Part shown: positions 1 to 6,698 of the stretch, piece by piece
Layout: each line of letters opens with the position of its first letter
Numbering within the stretch: the first letter of the stretch is position 1
From: an uncultured Lachnospiraceae bacterium
GTDB taxonomy: Bacteria; Bacillota; Clostridia; Lachnospirales; Lachnospiraceae
Assembly (NCBI GenBank): GCA_910577165.1
Contig: CAJTLX010000031.1
Location: 1 to 37,999 of the forward strand
Reading direction: 5' to 3'
Length of the DNA: 37,999 nucleotides
Notes under the pieces: model-generated
Told to the model about the DNA's origin: nothing
Seen by the model: the letters and a program-made list of their open reading frames with translations, nothing else
Databases searched by the model: none
Made by a program: the position numbers and the translations under genes

Positions 1-558
1 GAACATGTTGTGCTTTTGCTTGATGATTACAAGGTGGCTACGGAGGAGCGGAAAAGATTGCTCTATGTGGCGATGACAAGGGCGAAAAAGACTCTTGCGA
101 TCCACTATGCCGGAACATATCTGCGGCGTTGCGGGAAGCCCTCGGAAGGGATGGTGCCGTATCTGGATTATGAGTACGATGAGATAGATTACCCGGAGAG
201 TGGTCTTGTGGTGTTCCAGATGGGGTTGAAGGATGTATTTTTATCGTATTTCTACCGGAGCCAGAATTTTGTGAAAAGATTGCAGAGCGGGGACGAGATA
301 GGGGTGGATGATGTCGGCTGCTTAGATGCCTGTGGAAACCGGCTGATGCTTTACTCAAGAAAATTTCAGGAGAAACTACAGAAATATCTTTCGGATGGGT
401 ACCATCTTTTGAGGGCTAAGGTTAGCTTTATGTATTATTGGCATGCGGAGGACAGGGAGGAAGAGGTTTTGGTGATGTTGCCACAGTTGGAGTTAATCAA
501 AAGAAGCGAGCAGGTGGCGGATGCTGCCTGTACAGTGGAAAAGGGCAATTTTTATTAA
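1..558 (+). CDS. UvrD/Rep-like superfamily 1 DNA helicase, C-terminal part (5' end outside window)
   Basis: The reading frame is open from base 1, so this is only the last 185 codons. Residues from about 17 (EERKRLLYVAMTRAKK) match motif VI of UvrD/PcrA/Rep helicases, where the conserved arginine contacts ATP. The 150 residues after it have no motif I recognise from classical PcrA. They are reminiscent of the tail of large clostridial and Bacteroidetes helicases in which a RecQ-like half precedes a UvrD-like half, so the full protein may be one of those rather than a plain PcrA. The role would be ATP-driven DNA unwinding in repair or recombination. The gene ends 38 bases before a tandem hairpin repeat and no other terminator is visible, so those hairpins may also form its transcript 3' end. 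Family assignment is firm; the subfamily is inference. Confidence 0.8.
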   Translation, partial: EHVVLLLDDYKVATEERKRLLYVAMTRAKKTLAIHYAGTYLRRCGKPSEGMVPYLDYEYDEIDYPESGLVVFQMGLKDVFLSYFYRSQNFVKRLQSGDEIGVDDVGCLDACGNRLMLYSRKFQEKLQKYLSDGYHLLRAKVSFMYYWHAEDREEEVLVMLPQLELIKRSEQVADAACTVEKGNFY

Positions 559-595
559 GATTTCTTGTGTATCCCATGTTATATTATAAAAAACA

Positions 596-698
596 GCATA
601 TGCCTGGATGGTACCCGGAAAGAAATACTGGGAGCTATGCGAGCAGAATTTCTTTCCCAGGTAGTGGGTACCAGAAAGGCATATGCGGAACTAAAAAT
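596..698 (+). repeat. Imperfect-palindrome repeat, copy 1 (hairpin plus AACTAAAAAT tail)
   Basis: Arms at 596-636 and about 647-686 pair over most of their length (GCATATGCC with GGCATATGC, GGTACCC with GGGTACC, GGAAAGAAAT with ATTTCTTTCC). An extra 7-nt bulge on the 3' arm lies before GGGTACC. The loop contains GAGCTATGCGAGCAG. The hairpin is preceded by AACAGCA and followed by GGAACTAAAAAT. The same architecture recurs at 716-817, 13443-13543 and 13547-13646. The transcribed strand and function are unknown. Confidence 0.8.
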
Positions 699-715
699 AA
701 AAGCTGGAAAAACAG

Positions 716-817
716 CAGAATCCCGGATAGTACCCGGAAGGAATTTCTGTTCGCACAGCTCTTAGAAATTCCTTCCTAGGTTTTGGGTATCAGAAGGGAT
801 TCTGAGGAACTAAAAAT
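716..817 (+). repeat. Imperfect-palindrome repeat, copy 2
   Basis: CAGAATCCC (716-724) pairs with GGGATTCTG (796-804). The inner stem GGAAGGAATTTCT pairs with AGAAATTCCTTCC, and again there is a one-sided bulge before GGGTA on the 3' arm. The outer stem sequence differs from copy 1 while still pairing. The loop is the reverse complement of the copy 1 loop type (CGCACAGCTC). It is preceded by AACAGCA and followed by GGAACTAAAAAT. It ends 14 bases before the ribosome binding site of the AraC-type gene, so a transcript reading into that gene would carry both hairpins in its leader. Confidence 0.8.
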
Positions 818-842
818 GAAAACTAAAAATAGGAGGCAGGGG

Positions 843-1307
843 ATGGATAAGAAAATCAGTGCGAAGGAAGAGATGACAAAAAAGATTATAGATTACATTT
901 TATCACACCAAAACGGGGAACTTTCATTGGATGTGATTGCACAAGAACTGAATTATTCAAAATTTTATATGGGAAGAGCGTTTGCGGAAACAATGGGAAT
1001 AACAGTTCACAAATATATTAAAGAGCATAGGCTGGCAGCGGCAGCAATGCAATTGGAAATGACGGACAGACCAATTATTGAGATTGCCCTCGATGCGGGA
1101 TATGGTTCACATCAGGCATTTACGCAGGCATTTGGCAAACGCTATCAGTGTTCGCCGCAGGATTATCGAAAAGATTCGATATGCCGAAAAAATCAGATTT
1201 CCCTGAAAAGAAAAGTTTACTGGAAAAGTTTTCTATACCGAAAAAATTATCTGTTTACTTTTTCGCAGTCGATATATGATAACCAGAAAGGCAGGAGGGC
1301 GGCATGA
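843..1307 (+). CDS. AraC-family HTH transcriptional regulator (stand-alone DNA-binding domain)
   Basis: The protein has 154 residues, essentially one AraC-type double helix-turn-helix domain (about residues 14-110). The second helix signature is IIEIALDAGYGSHQAFTQAFGKRYQCSPQDYRK, quoted here only by its key parts: IALDAGYGS, FTQAF and SPQDYR. There is no N-terminal effector domain, so it is of the MarA/SoxS-like size class. The start at 843 is chosen because AGGAGG at 831-836 sits six bases upstream; the frame stays open upstream into the hairpin repeat but has no good binding site there. The basic tail of about 40 residues has no recognised motif. The stop overlaps the clpP start (ATGA), so the two are translationally coupled. 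I infer that the regulator controls its own operon and is itself co-expressed with, and perhaps degraded by, the accessory ClpP. Confidence 0.85.
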   Translation: MDKKISAKEEMTKKIIDYILSHQNGELSLDVIAQELNYSKFYMGRAFAETMGITVHKYIKEHRLAAAAMQLEMTDRPIIEIALDAGYGSHQAFTQAFGKRYQCSPQDYRKDSICRKNQISLKRKVYWKSFLYRKNYLFTFSQSIYDNQKGRRAA

Positions 1308-1894
1308 GTACAATTCCTTATGTGATTGAACAGACCAGTCGCGGCGAGAGAAGTTACGATATTTTCTCAAGGCTGTTATCTGATCGCATTATTTTTCTTG
1401 GGGAGGAGGTAAACGATGCCTCAGCACAGCTTGTCGTAGCACAGCTTCTCTTTCTTGAAGCACAGGATCCGGCGAAGGATATCCAGCTCTATATCAACAG
1501 TCCCGGAGGCTCGATTACAGCGGGGCTTGCCATCTATGACACCATGCAGTTTATAAAATGCGATGTATCCACGATCTGTATCGGTTTAGCGGCAAGCTTT
1601 GGCGCGTTTTTGCTTGCGGGCGGCACCAGAGGCAAACGCATTGCCCTGCCAAATGCGGAGATCTTAATTCATCAACCCGCCATCAGCGGAAATGGCATAC
1701 AGGGGCAGGCAACGGAGATCAAGATTGTTTCTGATCATATTCAGAGGAATAAATCGCGCTTAAACCGTATCCTTGCAGAAAATACCGGGAAAACTGAGGA
1801 ACAGATTGCAAGGGATACGGAGCGCGATCATTATATGACGGCACAGGAGGCACTTGCCTACGGGTTGATTGATGAGATATTGGAGCGCAGATAG
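1304..1894 (+). CDS. clpP: ATP-dependent Clp protease proteolytic subunit (accessory ClpP)
   Basis: The protein has 196 residues, the normal ClpP length. The serine-protease triad can be placed at Ser98 (GLAASFGAF), His123 (LIHQP) and Asp175 (DTERDHYMTA). NSPGG (65-69), the oxyanion-hole segment, is present. ClpP forms tetradecameric barrels that degrade substrates fed by ClpX or ClpC. No Clp ATPase lies nearby, and the gene is coupled to an AraC regulator instead of clpX or tig. That suggests a second, conditionally expressed paralogue rather than the housekeeping copy. A short insertion of about three residues relative to E. coli ClpP lies after the catalytic histidine (AISGNGIQGQ). A binding site (AGGAGGG) lies within the end of the upstream gene. 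The convergent next gene ends only four bases downstream, with no terminator visible between them. Confidence 0.93.
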   Translation: MSTIPYVIEQTSRGERSYDIFSRLLSDRIIFLGEEVNDASAQLVVAQLLFLEAQDPAKDIQLYINSPGGSITAGLAIYDTMQFIKCDVSTICIGLAASFGAFLLAGGTRGKRIALPNAEILIHQPAISGNGIQGQATEIKIVSDHIQRNKSRLNRILAENTGKTEEQIARDTERDHYMTAQEALAYGLIDEILERR

Positions 1895-1898
1895 TATC

Positions 1899-2783
1899 CT
1901 AGTTTTTCCCCCTGCTTAAAAAACGGAATTTTTTCCGGTATTCCATAGCGGCAGGCAATGCCGCAGCGGACAAGCCATTCATAATTGATGCCAAACCCAT
2001 GGGGCAGGTTTCATAGCAGAATCCCTCTGAGTTTCCATGTTTTTCCAGATACGCAAGAATGGGCTGATATACAAAAGAGGTATTTTCTTTTAGGTAGGAT
2101 ACAGTTTGTTCCAAGATATTTTGTAAACTTTCTTTTGAGAAATTCGCATTCTCGTCCGGCTTCAGGGAAAATAAGGGATCGTAGATTTTTTCAAAAACCG
2201 TGGGGCTCAATCTTTTGCCCTGGGGGATCAATTCTCTCTGCGGAATTTCCCTATGCTTAAATATCTCAATCCACGCGATATTTTCTGCGATCTGAGGGAT
2301 AAAATAAATGGTATTTTCAAGGTTCTCTTTAATATAAAAATTTTTCTCTGCTTTGTTCAGATAATAGACGGCACCGGAAAATCCCAGAAGCATTTCCTTC
2401 TGGCGATCTACTTCGCCGACATAGAAGGCATCCTCCATCCACTCATCCAGCATGGGATCTTTGGAGAATAGTTTTGTGCTTTTAGCAAATGCTTTCCACA
2501 GATAATCATCCGCGCAGAACGCACCGATAAATTCTTTAAATGCAGTGAGGGAATATAGGTTTAAAGCGACAATTAAGTCCTCCTCGTACAGAGAGTAATA
2601 TGGTTTTCCCCTATATCCATCTTCTAAGATCACGGCGATTTGCAGATCTGACCACTCCCATAGCAGATCATGGCTCGCACTGCCTAGGAGATAGGCAGCG
2701 ATGCATTGTTTTTCGGTGTGGAGCGAAATTTTTATCTTTTCGATAATATGGTTGTATTGTTCTCTGATTTGTGGATTTTCCAT
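1899..2783 (-). CDS. Nucleotidyltransferase-like protein (minor-fold NTase, substrate unknown)
   Basis: The protein has about 294 residues from the ATG at 2783. That start is chosen because AGGGGG lies seven bases upstream; a longer frame would need a TTG. Near residues 35-50, LLGSASHDLLWEWSDLQIAV resembles the polymerase-beta-type nucleotidyltransferase signature GS-x(9-12)-D-x-D. The second acidic position is Gln instead of Asp, so metal binding may be altered or the enzyme inactive. The remaining 240 residues are mixed helical and resemble the C-terminal part of aminoglycoside adenylyltransferase-type or kanamycin-type NTases only in general character. It reads in the same direction as the decayed UvrA-like gene upstream, separated by 62 bases. 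Antibiotic-modifying or nucleotide-transfer activity is possible but not shown. Confidence 0.6.
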   Translation of the reverse strand: MENPQIREQYNHIIEKIKISLHTEKQCIAAYLLGSASHDLLWEWSDLQIAVILEDGYRGKPYYSLYEEDLIVALNLYSLTAFKEFIGAFCADDYLWKAFAKSTKLFSKDPMLDEWMEDAFYVGEVDRQKEMLLGFSGAVYYLNKAEKNFYIKENLENTIYFIPQIAENIAWIEIFKHREIPQRELIPQGKRLSPTVFEKIYDPLFSLKPDENANFSKESLQNILEQTVSYLKENTSFVYQPILAYLEKHGNSEGFCYETCPMGLASIMNGLSAAALPAAMEYRKKFRFLSRGKN

Positions 2784-2845
2784 TTTTATACCCCCTATGA
2801 TCAAATATCTGCAAGAATACCTCCATCTCTTTAAATGAGAAAAAC

Positions 2846-5126
2846 TTATATGGTTTGTAAATACTCTCTCAGATAATTTGCCGTTTTTGTTTTTCCCTCT
2901 GAAAGCATCTGGGATGGTGTTCCTTCAAATACGATCTCGCCGTCGTGCCGTCCTCCGCCCGGTCCCAAATCAATAATATAATCGGAATTTAAAATCATAT
3001 CCGGGTGATGTTCCACCAGCACAATAGTATTTTGGTCCTTTATTACGCGCTGCATAACCGACAGGATTTTCGCAATATCGAGTTTGTGCAATCCTATGGT
3101 TGGCTCGTCAAAAATATAGAGCAAATCTTTTTTGCCTCGGCAGCGCGTCATTTCCCGCACCAGTTTTATCCGCTGTATTTCCCCTCCGGAAAGTGTATTC
3201 ATCGGCTGTCCGAGCTGTATATAGCCAAGATCGAGGTCACAGGAGAGCTGTAGTTTTTGGGGGATATTTTTATTCCCATCAAAGAATTTGACTGACTCTG
3301 CAAATGACATATCCAGTACCTGTTAACGAATTGGGATTCCTGGCAAGCTGCTTAGGGGTTCCTGTCGCAATCACCTCACCGCCATTTTTTCCCGCGCCGG
3401 GACCAAGTTCGATAATATAGTCCGCTGCCCGCAGAATATCCAGATTATGCTCTATGGTAATTACTGTATTGCCCTTTTGTAAAAGTCTGTCGATTACCGT
3501 GAGAACTTTTCTTGTATCCGTCCCATGCAGTCCGTCCGTTGGCTCGTCAATAAGATAAGTAAGTCCAACCAGCCCGGAATCGACTTGACTGGCAATCCTA
3601 AGTCTTTGGTATTCGCCGCCAAAGAGGGAATCAATGCGCCGATCAAAGGAGAGATAGCCAAGTCCGATTTCTTCCATCAGGGCTAATTCTTCTTTTAATA
3701 TGGAAATATTTTCCATAGAATCATTCTTTTCGGAAATTAAATCCAGGAAGGAGTGCAGTTCGAAAAATTCCATTTTTCCAAGCTGCGCATAGTTTTTTCC
3801 AGCAAGCAAAGTGTAATTCCGGATTTTTTTCAGGCGTGTGCCCTCACAGATCGGACATGAAATTTCATGCATATATGTTTCGAAAAATTATTTCTGTGCG
3901 GGTGTCGGCAGTGTCGGATCGCTTAGCATATCCTGATATAATTCTTCAAGCCGTATCAGAATACCCTGAAAGCGAATGGGCTTTCCCTCTCTGTCCAGAT
4001 AATTTGGCAGAGGTTTATCATATCCCGGCGGGCGTTTTAGCAAAAAGGTATCTTCCCCAGTGCCATACAAAATCAGATTTTTAGCTTTTTCTGATAATTC
4101 TTCGTAGGGAACGTCAAATGGGAAATTATAATGGCTTGCCAGACTGTATAAACTCATATAGGAGTACGGATGGCTCATCGAGTAAATATCCGGGTAAAAT
4201 ACACCCTGTTGCAGGGTTTTCTTAGGATTTTTTATCACCTTTAACGGATGGGTAATCTTTTTTATTCCGCTTCCCATGCATTCTGCGCAGGCACAGGAAA
4301 TATTATTATAGGAAAAATCGGAGGGTTCGAAGCTCGATGCAAAAAAATGATGTTTTGCGCATCCATGTTTTTGATAAAATTTCTGTATTTTTATGGTGTC
4401 CGTCCCGCTAAGATGGATGAAAAAATAGCGATCTCCGTGGGAGGCGGCGTTTTTTAGACAGTTTATATCGCTCTTGGTAAGTGTGGCACTGGTTTGAAAT
4501 CGGTTTTCCACAACTAAGATAAATTCCCCCGCCTCATTAATGGGGATAAAATCTCTGAGGGAAAGGCACGCTCCCCCCACATAGACAAATCGGAATCCTC
4601 GCTTTCGCAAGGACTCGATCTGCTGTTCTCTGCTGTTCCTTCTGGTAAAAAAATAGGGGAAGCCCACCTCGGCAATTGTCTTATCCGGAAGTGCTTCCAT
4701 ATCCCGAATAAGTCTAGAAAGATTGCTCTGCGGAAATATTTTGTCACAGCAGGGGCATGAACACTGACCATAAAATGCTATCAGGCTTCGGATGCCGGGG
4801 GCGATATCGGTAAAGGTGCCGATGGTCGAACGGGGATTGTGGTTTGGTTTTACTTGTTTTAAGCTGATTACTGTGGATAACCCTTCGATCATTTCTACTT
4901 TCGGTGTTTTCATCTTCGCGTGAAATATTTTTTCGCCGTCCGACATACAGCGAATTAGTTTTTGATTTGCGGCGGCATAGATCACATCGTAGGCCAGCGT
5001 TGATTTTCCGGAACCGGACACACCGGCGATCACCGTATGTTTGCTGTAAGGGATCTCCACATCAATATTTTTTAAGTTATTCTCGGTTATCTTGGTAAGT
5101 CGGATTGCATTTTCTTTTCGCTACAT
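2846..5126 (-). pseudogene. UvrA-like ABC ATPase, degraded (two nonsense codons, large internal deletion)
   Basis: Three frames together spell a UvrA-like protein. Residues near the start read NLKNIDVEIPYSKHTVIAG followed by Walker A GVSGSGKS. Later come FTDIAPGIRSL, two zinc-module cysteine pairs (CPCC; CACAEC), CPICEGTRL, and the first signature and Walker B regions. The natural ATG at 5126-5124 is followed directly by TAG (5123-5121), with IRLTKITENN encoded in frame after it. A second in-frame TAA lies at 3890-3888 before FFETYMHEISCPIC. At about 3310-3325 the frame changes and jumps from NPNSLTG, the end of the first half, straight to VLDMSFAESVKFF. The second Walker A and middle zinc-module region of the second ATPase half, roughly 250-300 residues, is therefore gone. 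The end (LSGGEIQRIKL, FDEPTIGLH) is intact. UvrA-like paralogues of this size are often linked to drug resistance; here the gene is dead or expressed only as fragments. Confidence 0.88.
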
Positions 5127-5162
5127 AATCTCCCATTTTTGATTTATGGTTTCTGCAATTCG

Positions 5163-5231
5163 CCAGATCCATATCGGATAAAGTTGCCCACCGCCTGGAG
5201 GTGGGGGTCAATCCCATATTTGATATCGAAA
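5163..5231 (+). repeat. Structured intergenic element B, related to the one at 21857-21930
   Basis: CACCGCCTGGAGGTGGGGGTC and the following AATCCCATATTTGATATCGAAA align with the element at 21857-21930 (CCGCCT, GAGGTGGG, ATCCCA, TTTGAT/TCTGAT, ATCGAAA). Two overlapping stems are possible (CACC/GGTG and TGGG/CCCA), as in a switch or pseudoknot. It directly abuts the 3' end of the merR-like gene. Such a right-end structure with GGTGGG...ATCCC resembles the ends of IS200/IS605-type elements, from which TnpB guide RNAs derive. That origin is inference. Confidence 0.55.
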
Positions 5232-6224
5232 CTATTTTGCTCTGCGCCGAATCGGAAGCATCAGATCGATCTGCCCGGAACAATTATCCTCCGGCCAGCC
5301 CATATGTGCGCAGTATACCCAGTTCAAATGTTCCTCCAGACAGCCACCCATAATCTCCAGCCCAAGTTCGCTGTAATTTGCTTCATAGTCGGGGTTTTCG
5401 TCCACCCACCGGCTAAGGCTTTCCCAGTACTGGAATTCCGGGAACTGGATGGTCAGAACGGCATACAGTCCTCCCTCAAATTTCTTTTTGACCATCGGCT
5501 TAGGAAGTTCCATATCTTCCGGGATTGTAACCCAATCCTCATAACCGTAAATATTGCCCTCAAGGATGCCAGGATTTGGATGGTTGAAGCCAAACATTCT
5601 GGCATCCGGTTTGATCTCGTACAGTTTGCTCTCCTGAACAAATCGGCTTACTGTATTTCCGACATTCTCTTCCGGCTGTTCCCCGATGTACTGGTAGGAG
5701 GCGACTGTGCAGGGCGGCAGCAGCAGAATTCTTACATTCAGGGATTTGTTTAATGTTTCTTCCGCTTTGTTTAAATCATTCATCGTTGCATTCTCCTTTA
5801 AGGTAGTTTTGGGAAAGGTGAGCGCGTTGGAAATTTTTGTAAGTTCTGAATCACTAAGCAGATCAAAATGCGTCCTGTGCTTTATGCTTTCATCAAGGCG
5901 GTCAATAAACTGCTTTAGAATGCTTCGTATCGTGTCGAGAGAGGTGATCTCCCCCTCAAGCTGCGCCAGATTTTCCTGCAATATCCCAAGGGATTTAACC
6001 CCCGCTTCATCTTTTAAGATAATGGCAATCTGCTTTAGGGGAATGTGCAGCTTCCTTAAAATAATGATCTGCTGTAGGTGGTGCAGTGCCTCTTCGTCGT
6101 ACAGCCGATAAGCATAATCCTCCTTATGCGCCACCTGGATAAGCCCAAGCTTTTCATAGTGCCGCAACTGACGGGGAGTGACTTCGTATGTTTTTGAAAC
6201 CTGGGTGATAGTGAGATATTCCAT
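5232..6224 (-). CDS. MerR-family regulator with C-terminal GyrI-like effector domain
   Basis: The protein has 330 residues. Residues 1-72 are a MerR winged helix (LTITQVSKTYEVTPRQLRHYEKLGL, with the RxLRxYE turn). A helical dimerisation segment runs to about residue 150. The rest resembles a GyrI-like/AraC-E-bind small-molecule domain (LLPPCTVASYQYIGEQPEENV; GGLYAVLTIQFPEF; MDLMLPIRR-type ending). This layout is that of BmrR/BltR-like multidrug-sensing activators. AAAGGAG lies eight bases before the ATG. The upstream promoter has a 19-bp spacer, the hallmark of MerR control, so autoregulation is likely. The neighbouring UvrA-like ATPase downstream in the same direction may have been its former target operon. 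The ligand is unknown. Confidence 0.88.
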   Translation of the reverse strand: MEYLTITQVSKTYEVTPRQLRHYEKLGLIQVAHKEDYAYRLYDEEALHHLQQIIILRKLHIPLKQIAIILKDEAGVKSLGILQENLAQLEGEITSLDTIRSILKQFIDRLDESIKHRTHFDLLSDSELTKISNALTFPKTTLKENATMNDLNKAEETLNKSLNVRILLLPPCTVASYQYIGEQPEENVGNTVSRFVQESKLYEIKPDARMFGFNHPNPGILEGNIYGYEDWVTIPEDMELPKPMVKKKFEGGLYAVLTIQFPEFQYWESLSRWVDENPDYEANYSELGLEIMGGCLEEHLNWVYCAHMGWPEDNCSGQIDLMLPIRRRAK

Positions 6225-6248
6225 AGTGCGAACTCCTTTCTGGTTTGT

Positions 6249-6279
6249 ATGATAAAGTATAACACCGTGTCAAAGTCAA
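6249..6279 (-). promoter_or_regulatory. MerR-type promoter with 19-bp spacer upstream of merR-like gene
   Basis: On the minus strand TTGACT (6279-6274) and TATCAT (6254-6249) are separated by exactly 19 bp. A dyad centred on GACACGGTGTT lies inside the spacer. MerR activators bind such elongated spacers and untwist them. The gene starts 25 bases downstream of the -10 box. Confidence 0.7.
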
Positions 6280-6341
6280 GAGGGAATAATTTTTTATTTT
6301 TTGAACAGCAGGAGAATATGATTGTTTTATTAGTGGTATAA

Positions 6342-6377
6342 CACAAATATAAATTGAGTATCATATTTATATTTGTG
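6342..6377. promoter_or_regulatory. Perfect 13-bp inverted repeat, possible operator
   Basis: CACAAATATAAAT (6342-6354) and ATTTATATTTGTG (6365-6377) are perfect inverted repeats around a 10-base centre. There is no following T-run, so it is not a classical terminator. A few bases on, TGTACA occurs twice, six bases apart. The site lies between the divergent merR-like gene and the Sel1 genes, about 70 bases upstream of the Sel1 promoter. It could bind a regulator or simply be AT-rich dyad sequence. Confidence 0.4.
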
Positions 6378-6445
6378 ATTATGTACAGTTTAATGTACAA
6401 AGCAATAGAGTATAGTAAAGAATAAGTTGAGAAATACATAATAAT

Positions 6446-6474
6446 TTGACTTTTTATATTAAATCATGTATAAT
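6446..6474 (+). promoter_or_regulatory. Sigma-A promoter for the Sel1-repeat gene pair
   Basis: TTGACT (6446-6451) and TATAAT (6469-6474) are separated by 17 bp, a near-consensus vegetative promoter. It would leave an untranslated leader of about 220 bases before the first Sel1 gene at 6699. That leader is AT-rich and contains a short direct repeat (GTGAAAGG twice near 6560-6580) but no hairpin I can support. Confidence 0.75.
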
Positions 6475-6698
6475 CTGTGTATGAATTATTAAATATTTAT
6501 ACAAATTTTGCTTAGAAGAAAAATATTTGAAAAGTAATTAATCTTGGTTTATTTAAGTGAGTGAAAGGAAATTAGTGAAAGGTATTTTAATTTTATTTCT
6601 TAAAGTTCAATGAAGAAATGGAAATTCGTTGGTAAGTTATATATACTTATAGTAAATATATATAAACATAAAATGAATAAAGGAGCAAAATAGTAATT

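Noticed and set aside
10..558. Start of the helicase gene at the GTG at base 10
   Set aside because: The frame is open to base 1 and the residues before it continue the helicase sequence, so the gene begins outside the window.
596..817. CRISPR array, because of tandem repeats with similar spacing
   Set aside because: There are only two units per locus, each about 90 bases and self-complementary along its whole length. There are no unique spacers of uniform size and no cas genes.
596..817. Integron attC sites, because of long imperfect hairpins with one-sided bulges
   Set aside because: The RYYYAAC/GTTRRRY core sites are not present, no integrase or gene cassettes are seen, and the hairpins are back to back.
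5139..5753. 204-codon plus-strand frame opposite the merR-like gene
   Set aside because: It is antisense to a clear MerR/GyrI-like protein, has no binding site and matches no protein pattern.
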